Below, one piece after another: positions 59,501-64,000 of a DNA stretch of 64,000 nucleotides (within the stretch, counting starts at the first letter, position 1; every line of letters begins with the position of its first letter). The stretch covers positions 323,501 to 387,500 of the forward strand of contig BROG01000544.1 of the NCBI GenBank assembly GCA_030159075.1, written 5' to 3'. This DNA is from Atrina japonica (Eukaryota; Mollusca; Bivalvia; Pterioida; Pinnidae). The translations under genes were made by a program, and so were the position numbers. A model generated the notes under the pieces. It saw only the letters and a program-made list of their open reading frames with translations. It had not been told where the DNA came from and ran no database searches.

Positions 59501-61452
59501 ATTTTGTTACAGTATAAAACATACATGTCATTTCTGAGTGGTACAATTAAATTATCCTCAATTTGTACACTATTCATGCTGAATGTTCCACTGATTTATA
59601 ATTTTATCAAGAACAAAATAAAACCTGAATAGACAGTTAGCTTGAATGCTTTGACAATTTATTTATAGAAGTCAAGAAACAAGTATGTATGTAAGTTTGA
59701 AATTTTCTTTTAGGCCTAATTATTGTAAAATAAATTCTGATTTCTGTTCTGCCCTTTGCTTTCCTTGATACACCCTCATCTGTCTCCACTACTATAAAGA
59801 AGCCGTCGTCAGTCACTCAGTGTAATCAGATATCGATAGTTATCGTAAGTTGTTCTGCTTTATTAGAGATATCGTGGCTAAATTCAAACAAAACTATCAA
59901 AAAAGAAACGTACCATTCTATATGCCCAGTTAAATTAAAATATGCCTAGGCTTGGCTAGTGAAGCTGCACGCACTTATGATTTTTTATGACCGAAGCTTT
60001 CGGTTTCACTTTCAATCTGAATTTTTACGGGTCCATAGAATTACCGAAAAGACGCCAATTACCGGAATGACGGGACATGTAACTGGATTGAAGCTCCTTT
60101 TCAGTTTTTTGTGGAATAATTTACTTTTAAATGTTAATAATATAGTTTTTACATTAAATTAAAAGATATTTTGTCGGTATTGTCCACGTATTTACCGATC
60201 TAGCTTTTCATATTTAAGCCATATCAGTACTAGTGTGATATTGAACCCGAGGTAACTACTCGTACAGTTTGTATCAAAATACCTTGAACACTGTTTCCCT
60301 TCTCACATTGAAATAGATTATTCTTCTTAGTTGTATATAAATAATCTAAAAATGACGAAAACATAATCTGATGTGTCATTCCAGTGGCTTTATGCGTCAT
60401 CCTGGTAATGTTACCATTTTTCCGGTTATTTTATATACCAATCTCTCACCAGAGGGCGTATTAAAATATATGGCGACAAAATTGATGAAATGAAAGTAAG
60501 TCTATACGGCACGTAATATCAGCGACATATCTATTATCACAATCACCGGTAATGTAAATAAATGTCCCACTATCGGTAAATAAATTACAACAAGAAGAAA
60601 ATGGTTTTTCACAACAATTTTTTTTAATAATAGATCTTCAATCTATTTGAAGTGATATTTTTAACCCAACCAGTCGGGCTACTTTGACACAAATTAACTA
60701 GACCGGACCAATCTTTTACTAGTCAGGGTCGGTCGGACGTGCCTTAGTGTTGAGCCCTGATGTACTATGTTTTCATACTTGGGCGAGTGCAAAATGAGTT
60801 TGGGCGAGTGGAAGTTATGTAATCACTCGCCCAAAGGGCGATTGCTTTTATACAAATTTTTCAAACCCTGTAACACCTCTGTGCTTGTATGACCTGAGGC
60901 TCTAATTACTGATATCTTAACTATGCAACAGATCATCGGGCTGGAGTAGAACAGTTAGTTATTGCACAGTTGTGACATTAATGATAAAAGCGTTATGAAA
61001 AAGTCCAAAATTATATCTATATTTTTATATAGGATGTTGGGTAATGGTATTAACTGGAAGTTCAGCTTTTTGACGAACCCATCATGGTGATAGTTATTTG
61101 GGTTGCCTCTCTTTGACTGGATGATTGATTTCAATTATGATAAATAAGTACAAGTGTTAGAAAAAAGAATAATCGCCATGTTTTGGGAAAGATAAAGAAA
61201 TGTCAATCTATTTGCCCATGTCAGTTGTGTCTGTGACAAGCCACATCTTATGTATTGATGTTCCTGATGTTACAGATTGTCACTGACTTTTTACAGGTCA
61301 AAAGAGACAAGTTTACCTGACAGAGATACAAAGACTTAAGGAAACCGGTTGTTTGGACCCACCTGGCTCCGGACCTAAGGGATCTCTTACGATAAGTGAT
61401 ATAAGGTTGCCATTGAAGAAAGACTTTGTCACAAAGATAGGCTCGGCTCAAG
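22139..61452 (+). CDS. ANLN: Anillin, 12 exons, 3' end outside window
   Basis: Anillin is the actin-, myosin-II-, septin- and RhoA-binding scaffold of the cytokinetic ring. Exons seen: 22139-22156, 26643-26784, 27748-27876, 37129-37297, 41817-43059, 44662-44740, 46184-46222, 49914-50890, 51908-52005, 53144-53282, 54590-54728, 61297-61452. All junctions are GT..AG and every phase matches the next exon, giving 1109 open codons plus one base. Matches to vertebrate anillin recalled from family knowledge: start MDPYTE then KLLERTR (residues 1-13); SVRSRMKQLGQQREEW; RRGRFAHLAETINTWEDD; KLRKERMAELQSLQNRYQNG; VDDDDVEM; NLVYSVSMYRS; a coiled segment IKERIQELQELVSQEQ; and GSLTISDIRLPLKKDF, the beginning of the anillin homology domain. 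The rest of that domain and the PH domain lie downstream. Introns hold almost all transposons in this half of the window. The least certain boundaries are the weak donors of exons 3 and 4. Confidence 0.95.
22575..22703 (+). CDS. Unrecognised ORF, possible alternative first exon
   Basis: An ATG at 22575 opens 43 codons (MLKMTEQTKDIDSSFEEL..., acidic, helix-like) ending at CAG|GTTATT, a plausible donor in phase 0. Phase 0 is exactly what anillin exon 2 needs, so it could be an alternative anillin start about 440 bp downstream of MDPYTE. It is not recognised as a known family and could equally be the first exon of another gene or chance. Confidence 0.35.
22815..22975. mobile_element. Small MITE with GGCGTCGGAA ends
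   Basis: Left ATAGGCGTCGGAACC, right (reversed) ATTGGTGTCGGAAGC, with a G/C-run interior. The imperfect termini suggest an old copy. Confidence 0.4.
23311..24573. repeat. AGCTCACCTGG-type repeat, second copy
   Basis: Opens AACTCACCTGGCCAGGTGAG, then CGTCCGTCGTCC and repeated ACCAGTTTGAACCAAACTTG-like lines. From 23980 a ~150-bp unit repeats about four times (GAAATTGTCAGGTTGCCCT, TATGGGAATTTTTTC, TTTTCATGTTT). It ends where a hAT-like terminus begins at 24574. Confidence 0.65.
24574..26100 (+). mobile_element. hAT-like element C', truncated, with zinc-finger ORF
   Basis: Left terminus CAGGGCTCAACATTAAC followed by the GACCAGTCGGACCAGTACC block, near-identical to element C at 59029. The interior matches C up to about 25710 and then holds the start of a transposase (25674-26093). 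The right terminus (TTGAGCCCTG) is absent, so the copy is deleted at its 3' side. Confidence 0.65.
25674..26093 (+). pseudogene. Truncated hAT-family transposase N-terminus (TTF-type zinc finger)
   Basis: Contains KRISDFFSVTQSSKKTQND, a Ser/Lys-rich linker, and KRKFQNQWLHDERFKNWLIY, then CTLNYSVCTKFRKVNPFTTG and CTNF. This is the order of the TTF-type finger in ZNF862/KIAA1586-like hAT transposases (W..F.WL.Y....C..C......FT.GC.NF). After CTNF the match stops and a stop codon follows, so no catalytic domain remains. Confidence 0.65.
26266..26568. mobile_element. 303-bp hAT-like MITE with 5-bp duplication
   Basis: Left CAGGGGTAGAGCTAAACA, right (reversed) CAGGGGTAGAAATTAGTG, flanked by CTTTG at 26261-26265 and 26569-26573. 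It lies in anillin intron 1, 74 bp before exon 2. The interior contains GGGCGAGTGGGC, reminiscent of the GGGCGAGTG repeats in element B. Confidence 0.7.
26643..26784 (+). CDS. ANLN: Anillin exon 2
   Basis: Begins after a T-rich tract and AG at 26641-26642. Starts KLLERTRQRREVLNQKLG, the conserved basic helix right after the start peptide of anillins, and continues into a Thr/Pro/Lys-rich stretch. Donor GTAAGC; ends in phase 1. A 303-bp hAT-like MITE lies only 74 bp upstream. Confidence 0.93.
27748..27876 (+). CDS. ANLN: Anillin exon 3
   Basis: Acceptor TTTAG at 27743-27747. Contains TSVRSRMKQLGQQREEW, matching the conserved SVKTRMQKLAEQRRRW segment of the anillin N-terminus. Enters and leaves in phase 1. 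The donor GTTGGT is weak; a nearby GTATTT at 27881 would end in phase 2 and would not fit exon 4. Confidence 0.88.
27993..28105. repeat. Probable left end of a TA-flanked pogo-like element
   Basis: TACAGTCAAACGTG, then (GT)n(AT)n and AAAGACCGCTCAGGTGGAA, AGACAGTTGGGTC. A matching right end (GCAAGTTTGACTGTA) occurs at 35101-35115. The pairing is uncertain. Confidence 0.35.
28523..31988 (+). mobile_element. hAT element A, 3466 bp, 6-bp target duplication
   Basis: Left end CAGGGCTCCGGAAAAAC and right end (reversed) CAGGGCTCAGGAAAAAC: 17 bp with one mismatch. Identical GCTCCT stands directly outside both ends (28517-28522 and 31989-31994). Subterminal CTCGTCC/GGACGAG motifs recur at each end (about 28540-28625 and 31900-31960), likely transposase-binding sites (inference). 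The interior carries a decayed hAT transposase. It lies in anillin intron 3. Confidence 0.85.
28905..31154 (+). pseudogene. Decayed hAT transposase of element A
   Basis: Pieces in order: 28905-29219 (MAGKQLTLSDLLKRK, charged linker, SWRKIYPWVEHN), 29219-29554 (MFCKFCQKFPRLADQKSN, a TTF/BED-like finger, and KCHCKCAGEW), 29560-29823 (LADGSTDCAVIEQETVFV, first catalytic Asp region), 29781-30191 (GCNFDGASDMMGKVGGV, KIHCVAHNLELGVLDAV), 30263-30613, and 30582-31154 ending in the hAT dimer motif LSPSTAKCERSFSTMKRIKS. The frame changes at each boundary (at 29210 within an A run), so it is inactive. The protein type is the ZNF862/KIAA1586-like group of hAT. Confidence 0.82.
32614..33713 (+). mobile_element. 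hAT-like element B, 1100 bp, non-autonomous, 5-bp duplication
   Basis: Left CAGGGTTTGAACAATTTG, right (reversed) CAGGGTTCGAAAAATCC, flanked by GTGTA at 32609-32613 and 33714-33718. Both ends carry GGGCGAGTG/ACTCGCCC motifs in several orientations. No transposase. An inverted second copy is at 58034-60870. Confidence 0.82.
33736..33790. repeat. (TA)n microsatellite
   Basis: About 27 TA units just after element B, preceded by GTGTGTGTG. Confidence 0.95.
34103..34278. repeat. Long near-perfect foldback hairpin
   Basis: Arms of about 75 bp: left AGAAATAATTAAGGATTGTT... to GGCAATGGATTATGGAAAAA, right its reverse complement with a few mismatches. The loop AATATGCAGCACTTTGTGCT carries its own small hairpin. 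Looks like a foldback MITE in anillin intron 3. Confidence 0.85.
35101..35115. repeat. Pogo-like right terminus
   Basis: GGTGGTTGCTAAGGCAAGTTTGACTGTA (35088-35115), the same end as in the 54-bp element at 47744-47797. Confidence 0.35.
35120..37120. other. Anillin intron 3, nothing recognised
   Basis: AT-rich sequence without a recognisable element, gene or array. Confidence 0.4.
37129..37297 (+). CDS. ANLN: Anillin exon 4
   Basis: Acceptor CTCAAG. Contains GNGRRGRFAHLAETINTWED, matching the vertebrate [20 protein letters not shown] block. Two donors are possible: GTAATT at 37290 (phase 0) or GTATGG at 37298 (phase 2). Only the second joins exon 5 in frame, so it was chosen. A minisatellite array begins about 30 bp after the donor. 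Confidence 0.88.
37325..39710. repeat. Intron-4 minisatellite array 1, layered structure
   Basis: Core unit GTGTCATGTGTAGCTCTTTT plus a short spacer. Start: 30-bp units ending ATAATAAAGA. Middle (37470-38180): 30-bp units with TATATTTCATA mixed with 23-bp units. End (38160-39640): ~52-bp dimers alternating CTCTTTATATTTCAT with CTCTTGTATAGAG. Within the last zone a block of about 660 bp is itself repeated (38310-38969 and 38970-39628). Confidence 0.92.
39710..40186. other. Spacer between the two minisatellite arrays
   Basis: Non-repetitive AT-rich sequence. Within it, two similar lines (TTGATTACTATTCTGTG at about 39758 and TTGATTACTATTTCGTT at about 39802) suggest a small local duplication. 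Confidence 0.5.
40187..41198. repeat. Intron-4 minisatellite array 2, 48-bp higher-order unit
   Basis: The dimer TGTCATGTATAGCTCTTTTA + TAGTGTCGTGTGTAGCACTT with short joints is 48 bp and repeats almost perfectly for about 15 copies from 40270 to 41040, then frays into single units that again end in ATAATAAAGAGTGTC. Because 48 is a multiple of three, the minus strand shows a long open frame of a 16-residue repeat; this is a by-product. Confidence 0.93.
41199..41816. other. Rest of anillin intron 4
   Basis: Nothing recognised; ends in a T-rich stretch and the acceptor AACAG of exon 5. Confidence 0.5.
41817..43059 (+). CDS. ANLN: Anillin exon 5 (large; Pro-rich and repeated Pro..Trp motif)
   Basis: The open frame extends 5' to 41773, but the first codons lie before the acceptor TTAACAG and belong to the intron. 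Encodes residues about 153-567. A proline run APAPPPPPPV lies near residue 202 (a possible SH3 or formin contact, inferred). Four copies of a nine-residue motif follow: PISERLATW, PLAAKLASW, PVSSRMATW and PVNARMSAW. The 3' part holds KLRKERMAELQSLQNRYQNG, matching the conserved LKQERQKELACLRGRFDKG of vertebrates. Many SP/TP sites suggest phosphorylation. Donor AAG|GTTTGT, phase 0. Confidence 0.94.
43120..44035. repeat. Dispersed repeat with TTTATTTCTCAACGGAATTT units
   Basis: Three or more diverged ~120-bp units (ATTTCTCAAAGAAATTTCAC, TTATTTCTCAACGGAATTTT, TTCCTTAATGGAATTTCATG, each followed by a GATACAAGGG-like line). The first unit is separated from the others by the element at 43238-43635. 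Confidence 0.5.
43238..43635. mobile_element. MITE with TAGGGCTGT ends and ATCGATATATC interior
   Basis: Left GTAGGGCTGTGATAGATAGA, right (reversed) GTAGGACTGTCATTGATGAG, with imperfect palindromic GATATCGAT lines inside. A fragment of the same family occurs at 23211-23270 (GTAGGGCTCTCATTGATGAG). Confidence 0.5.
44500..44555. repeat. (CA)n microsatellite
   Basis: About 25 CA units with a CT interruption, 100 bp before anillin exon 6. Confidence 0.9.
44662..44740 (+). CDS. ANLN: Anillin exon 6
   Basis: Acceptor AATATAG, donor GTATAT. Encodes VPELKTEQQPIVGTDKKES and a KAKARA tail, 26 codons plus one base. Fits the phases of exons 5 and 7. Little conserved sequence, so it is supported by phase and position. 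Confidence 0.75.
45653..45738. repeat. Hairpin with perfect 20-bp arms
   Basis: CATATTACATTTTCAGAGAG (45653-45672) and its exact reverse complement (45719-45738), 46-base loop. Confidence 0.75.
45841..46058 (-). repeat. SINE, reverse orientation
   Basis: On the minus strand it contains TAAGTGCCCAGCATAGGCC, GGTGACGTCTCCATATGAGTG and ends GGGACATTAAACAACAATAA, the tail seen at 11630. Abundant type in bivalves. Confidence 0.6.
46184..46222 (+). CDS. ANLN: Anillin exon 7 (39 nt)
   Basis: Small exon between AAATAG and GTAAGT, encoding VDDDDVEMIPSEF when joined. The VDDDD block matches SVDDDDI of vertebrate anillin, just before the acidic linker. Phase 1 at both ends. Confidence 0.8.
46312..46836. 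mobile_element. TA-flanked pogo/Tigger-like MITE, 525 bp
   Basis: Left CAGTCGAACTCAGTAATAAT, right (reversed) CAGTCGAACTCGCATACATT, flanked by TA (46310-46311 and 46837-46838). The terminus style matches Tc1/mariner-pogo elements. No ORF of note. Confidence 0.65.
47744..47797. mobile_element. 54-bp TA-flanked mini element
   Basis: CAGTGAAACTTG at the left and CAAGTTTTTACTG at the right, TA on both sides (47742-47743, 47798-47799). It looks like two pogo-like termini joined with almost no interior. Confidence 0.5.
47800..49910. other. Anillin intron 7, no clear element
   Basis: AT-rich, with short (TAA)n near 48597-48617 and (AT)n near 49457-49471. No gene or complete transposon was recognised. 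Confidence 0.45.
49914..50890 (+). CDS. ANLN: Anillin exon 8 (acidic Ser-rich linker)
   Basis: Acceptor AAATCAG, donor CCG|GTTTGT. Encodes residues about 607-932. Starts YFERKLAAMGFDLSDEQAG, then has a PPRPPQP stretch and long Ser/Asp/Glu-rich segments, ending with an acidic block near EDIDNFLDEAMSDDE. This corresponds to the divergent acidic linker before the anillin homology domain. Phase 1 in, phase 0 out. Confidence 0.92.
51448..51473. repeat. (TA)n microsatellite
   Basis: About 12 TA units in anillin intron 8. Confidence 0.9.
51908..52005 (+). CDS. ANLN: Anillin exon 9
   Basis: Acceptor TTTCTAG, donor AG|GTAAGC. Contains DDERNLVYSVSMYRSRR, matching EDRDLLYSIDAYRSQR of vertebrate anillin. 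Phase 0 in, phase 2 out. Confidence 0.93.
52443..52570. repeat. Probable hAT-type MITE end
   Basis: TAGGGGTGCAACAGTTGGGT followed by GAACCATTGATG and GGTTCGGTTCGTTC lines. The opening is typical of a widespread hAT MITE group; no right end was found. Confidence 0.35.
53144..53282 (+). CDS. ANLN: Anillin exon 10
   Basis: Acceptor ATTACAG, donor CAG|GTACTT. Ends with ERKSIKERIQ, matching VNIKQKMQ at the start of the Rho-binding helices in the anillin homology domain. Phase 2 in, phase 0 out. Confidence 0.92.
53406..53543. repeat. Imperfect foldback in anillin intron 10
   Basis: Left arm AATCTACCCCTACCTTGAGG... to AAGATTCTTGAA, right arm its reverse complement (TTCAAGAATCTTATC... to GGTAGGGGTTGATT) with scattered mismatches, ~60-bp arms. 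Related lines flank it at 53330 and 53755 (TACAAGTAATTATCATGTGC and TACAAGTATTTATTACGTGT). Confidence 0.7.
54262..54450 (+). repeat. Shortened copy of the 7410-8290 repeat
   Basis: Starts CTTTTTACAGTGGTTACTCTT and ends GTCTTGAGCATTGTAACTTT, GGTATTATGTTTATAATATT. The ~690 bp that carry the ORF in the other copy are missing. It lies 140 bp before anillin exon 11. Confidence 0.6.
54590..54728 (+). CDS. ANLN: Anillin exon 11
   Basis: Acceptor TTTTTCAG, donor GTAAGT. Encodes ELQELVSQEQNVIMQTSNAL and then, near its end, CNRLLLLA. It corresponds to the helical Rho-binding segment ([20 protein letters not shown] in vertebrates). Phase 1 out. Confidence 0.94.
54844..55022. mobile_element. 179-bp TA-flanked MITE
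   Basis: Left CAGTAAAACCTGTATATAGG, right (reversed) CAGTAAAACCTGCTATAGCG, TA at 54842-54843 and 55023-55024. The same left end occurs at 61630. Confidence 0.75.
55499..56470. mobile_element. Harbinger-like element, 972 bp, TTA duplication
   Basis: Left end GGGCTATTCCAGAAAAAAAG then TGTCTCCTGGGGG; right end reversed GGCCTATTCCAGAAAAAAAG then TGTCTCCTGGGGG: 33 bp with one mismatch. TTA stands outside both ends (55496-55498, 56471-56473). A TTA duplication and GG.. ends fit PIF/Harbinger. No transposase is seen, so it is a non-autonomous copy. Confidence 0.72.
56531..57726. mobile_element. TA-flanked element, 1196 bp
   Basis: Left CAGTGGTCCCCCTATTTGCG with repeated GCGACCA lines (AAGCGACC, GAGCGACC), right (reversed) CAGTGGTCGTCCCCTTATAA with AGACCACCC. 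TA on both sides. Terminal style of pogo-like elements. No convincing transposase in either strand. Confidence 0.6.
58034..60870 (-). mobile_element. hAT-like element B', inverted copy of B with nested insertion
   Basis: Perfect 5-bp duplication TAACA (58029-58033 and 60871-60875). Left CAGGGTTAAAAAAATCC, right AATTTTTCAAACCCTG. It matches the reverse complement of 32614-33713 throughout; without the inserted element C and its duplication it is 1101 bp, against 1100 bp for B. Located in anillin intron 11. Confidence 0.85.
59029..60759 (+). mobile_element. hAT-like element C nested in B', 1731 bp
   Basis: Left CAGGGCTCAACATTAACTTT, right (reversed) CAGGGCTCAACACTAAGGC. Flanks ATGTG (59024-59028) and ATGTA (60760-60764), a one-mismatch 5-bp duplication within B' sequence. 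GACCAGTCGG/CCGGACCAAT motifs recur at both ends. Similar to C' at 24574 but it carries a ~228-bp segment (about 59178-59405) that C' lacks, and no transposase. Confidence 0.82.
61297..61452 (+). CDS. ANLN: Anillin exon 12 (AHD, last exon in window)
   Basis: Acceptor TTTACAG, donor GTAAGT. Encodes QKRQVYLTEIQRLKE and GSLTISDIRLPLKKDF, matching GKRTLLIDELNKLK and GSVTLSEIRLPLKADF. No further exon was recognised between here and 64000, so the C2-like and PH parts lie outside. Confidence 0.95.
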
Positions 61453-61629
61453 GTAAGTATTTCTAGGATATCTTATGCTGTATCAATACTTAAGATATAG
61501 GTTTTTTCTCCTTGAATAAAAGTTGGTGTGAATGTTGTGTTGGTATCTTTGTTCTGTCTACAATTTATCCCTCCTGCTAATAAGTCCATCTTTATATTTC
61601 TACCCCATGAAATAATTTAGAAAGGGGTA

Positions 61630-61700
61630 CAGTAAAACCTGTCTAATGAGACCGATATAAAAGTGTCTTAATAGACAGGGTGACTTATTACATAGGTGAT
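61630..61700. repeat. TA-flanked pogo-like left end
   Basis: TACAGTAAAACCTGTCTAAT and GAGACCGATATAAAAGTGTC, AATAGACAGGGTGAC. The partner end (CAGGTTTTACTGTA) was not found before 64000. It may be the left end of the element carrying the DDE remnant at 62698-63320. Confidence 0.45.
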
Positions 61701-62697
61701 CAAAGAAATAACATAACACCAATATATTTGGCACAGCATTGTATAAGAGATAAAACCCCCAGCACCCCAATTAAATACACTTCTAGCCTAATAGAGGTCT
61801 GTTAAAATCCATCAGTACATTCTGTGTCAGGATTGGATCCCTTCAATATAACAAGACCTGTGTTTGGGTAGATATTTTACCAGAATAGTCCTTCATAATA
61901 TGCATTTAATATACTACAGCAGAAATTCTTTTTACACATTTATTAAATGACTCAACAGTGAAATCTTGAACATTGATAATAATATACATGTGATGTATGT
62001 ACATAAATCAGTCCCTTTTTCACATTACCAGTATATGTCGGAATTTATTTTGCTTAAAAACAGTATATTGTACATTTGAATGAGGCATTAACATAGCCCT
62101 ACTTTTTCAATTTATATGATTTCTTTTTGTTGAAAAAAAAACTAGTAATTTGCCTACCTACGTACCCACATATTAAAGGCATGGACAAGCAACATCAAAC
62201 AAACAATTTTTTAATCGTGGCCTTATATTTGTGAAATAAGATCACAGTTTAAGTATTATCCATAGGTACAGGTATTTGAAATCAAATTTGATGACATAAA
62301 TATTAAAAATGAAACAAAAAATCATTAAAATGTTACCTCAAGTCTCTAAAATTGCAGTTAATGCTTAAGAGTCAATTTGTATATTGCCAGTTAAAACCAC
62401 TGAAATATCTAATCAAAGTTCAATTTAAAATGGCAATAAAAAATCACTAATATCACTGAAAATTATAATCTTTAAAATGTACATGTATTTAAAATCACTG
62501 AAATATTATTCAAAGGTTCATTTAAAATGGCAATAAATGACATTAAAATCACTAAAAAATCTAATCATTTCAGTAGTAAAATTCATTTTAGATGGACCTT
62601 TTAGGTTCCATCTAAAACGGCAATAAATAACACCAATATCACTAAAATTATTTTTTAAATCATTAAAATGTACATTTATTAAAAGTCATTTAAAAGT

Positions 62698-63325
62698 TCA
62701 CAACTGATAGGTAAACTGGTAATTCCATGTTAAACAAGTGGAAAGGAAATTCTTAATACATGACTGTTTCTTGGCATTATCATCACATGAAAGTTTTGAT
62801 AAATGTTCTTCAATTTTCAATGCACATTCATACATGTCGCTGACATTGGATTTGGCACCAAGATTAAGAAGTTTTATTTTCCTCCTCATTTGCTTCATGA
62901 ATAGTGGGTACTGCTTCATTCTCAAGAAATTCGTCTGCACCTTCATCACTATCACATTCATCCATTTGTGGATTTAATTCAGTAAGATTTCTTGAGCTGA
63001 TGATTTATCCCAGTCAATATTAGTTTGTCGAAGCTCATTGTCAGTTTCGACCAGTTCTTGAAATTCACATCCAAAAATTTGTTTTGCTAAACTTAAAGCG
63101 AGAGTGGAATGTCATTACCCTCATCATTATCTTGGTCATCAACATTTACATCCACAGAATTATCACTATTAGATTTAAAACCAGCCTTTGCAAAACATTT
63201 TTAAATCGTAGGCACATCAATTTCTTTCCAGCAGCCTGAAACCTAGTAAATAACATCCAAAACAGAAATCTTCTTCAGCATATCGTAACTGCTCAGGGTC
63301 ACAATTCATTTCACTTACGAGGTGC
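62698..63325 (-). pseudogene. Pogo/Tigger-type DDE transposase C-terminal remnant
   Basis: Minus strand, with shifts and stops: DPEQLRYAEEDFC, KEIDVPTI*KCFAKAGFK, an acidic stretch (DDQDNDEGND), KQIFGCEFQELVETDNELRQ, and a tail NVSDMYECALKIEEHLSKLS. This is the order at the end of DDE-1 (Tigger/jerky) transposases: TIxxCFxKAGF, acidic linker, then a short helical tail. Catalytic residues lie further N-terminal and were not found. Confidence 0.6.
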
Positions 63326-64000
63326 ATCATCTGTAAAATAAAAAGCAGCAAATTTAGGAGAATAGATTTCACAGTTACAATCAACAGCATTAAAGAAATT
63401 ATTTTGTGAAAATTTACCAGTTATTTTAAGTTTTACTTTATCATACTAGTGAGCGGAGATTGATGTGTCATGCAAAATTGAATAAATTCAACATTTTACC
63501 AGTTTAATTACTTGTTTGTTTGCTTTTTGTATAACATTGTACATGTTTATGCTTAGATCGCATTTACAGCATACAGTGACAAATAAAACACAATCTACCT
63601 GTCTTTTTTCTGAACTTCAGTTTCACAGCCTGTAGTATACTGGTGGTGTTTGGAGGTAAAAATTGAACACTTTATGTTTTTCATTCGAAAGTTATGGCCT
63701 TAACTCAACTGTGAATGTATAAAATAAACCATTTCCAGACAATGAACTGAGAACAGTTTCAGATATTTTCTTTGAACTTTGTACAAATGTCATCTGATGG
63801 ACGATCATTGTTCTCGATGAATTCCATTTTTTAGTCTTCATTATTGCTATCATAACCAGCAGGTTATGGTCATTCCTTTTAGCGTAACCTGTCAATGGGT
63901 TATGGGAATTTCTGGTTTTTTGGAATGAATGTTTGGATTTAAGAGTTTTATCCTAAGTTGATGTACATCTGTCCAGAGAATTTTGACTTTCACAGAATGT
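63326..64000. other. Window end, nothing recognised
   Basis: AT-rich sequence inside the presumed anillin intron 12. No exon of the C2-like or PH parts was seen. Confidence 0.4.

Overview
The window is animal nuclear DNA, AT-rich and dense with transposable elements. It looks like a mollusc, most likely a bivalve. The evidence is (i) intron-rich genes with GT..AG splice sites; (ii) SINEs ending in the GGACGTTAAAC tail common in molluscs; (iii) the dispersed AGCTCACCTGG...'assessed both arms' type repeat with GTCCGTC runs that is widespread in bivalves; and (iv) Penelope-like RT fragments of a kind frequent in bivalve genomes. The species cannot be named from the sequence alone.

Two host genes can be supported. 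On the minus strand, three exons (13059 down to 4214) encode a secreted CAP/SCP-domain protein; its 3' end was not found. On the plus strand, twelve phase-consistent exons (22139 to 61452, 3328 coding nt, 1109 codons) encode most of anillin, the cytokinetic-ring scaffold. They run from the MDPYTE start through the N-terminal myosin/actin-binding part and the acidic linker into the start of the anillin homology domain. The C2-like and PH domains must lie beyond 64000. An unrecognised ORF that may be an alternative first exon sits at 22575-22703, and a compact upstream region carries CHR-like and E2F-like motifs.

Region by region. 0-6 kb: LINE ORF1 remnant, Penelope-like (PLE) fragments, an unrecognised ORF, two minisatellites and CAP exon 3. 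6-13 kb: AGCTCACCTGG repeat, a repeat carrying a small basic ORF, a 2-kb inverted-terminal element, CAP exons 2 and 1, and two SINEs. 13-21 kb: microsatellites, a GGGGAA-type minisatellite and two more PLE copies. 22-61 kb: anillin, with introns packed with DNA transposons. These include a hAT element with a decayed transposase (28523-31988), a pair of inverted 1.1-kb non-autonomous hAT-like copies (32614-33713 and 58034-60870, the second interrupted by another hAT-like element), a Harbinger-like element, several TA-flanked pogo/Tigger-like MITEs and foldback hairpins. A 3.4-kb minisatellite with several levels of higher-order structure fills intron 4. 61-64 kb: start of a pogo-like terminal repeat and a decayed pogo/Tigger DDE transposase tail.

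No cellular operon, CRISPR, rRNA or intact tRNA gene is present. The best leads are the transposon structures with short (5-6 bp) target duplications that the sequence itself shows, the oppositely oriented hAT-like pair flanking anillin exons 4-11, the layered intron-4 minisatellite, and a fourfold Pro..Trp motif inside anillin exon 5.
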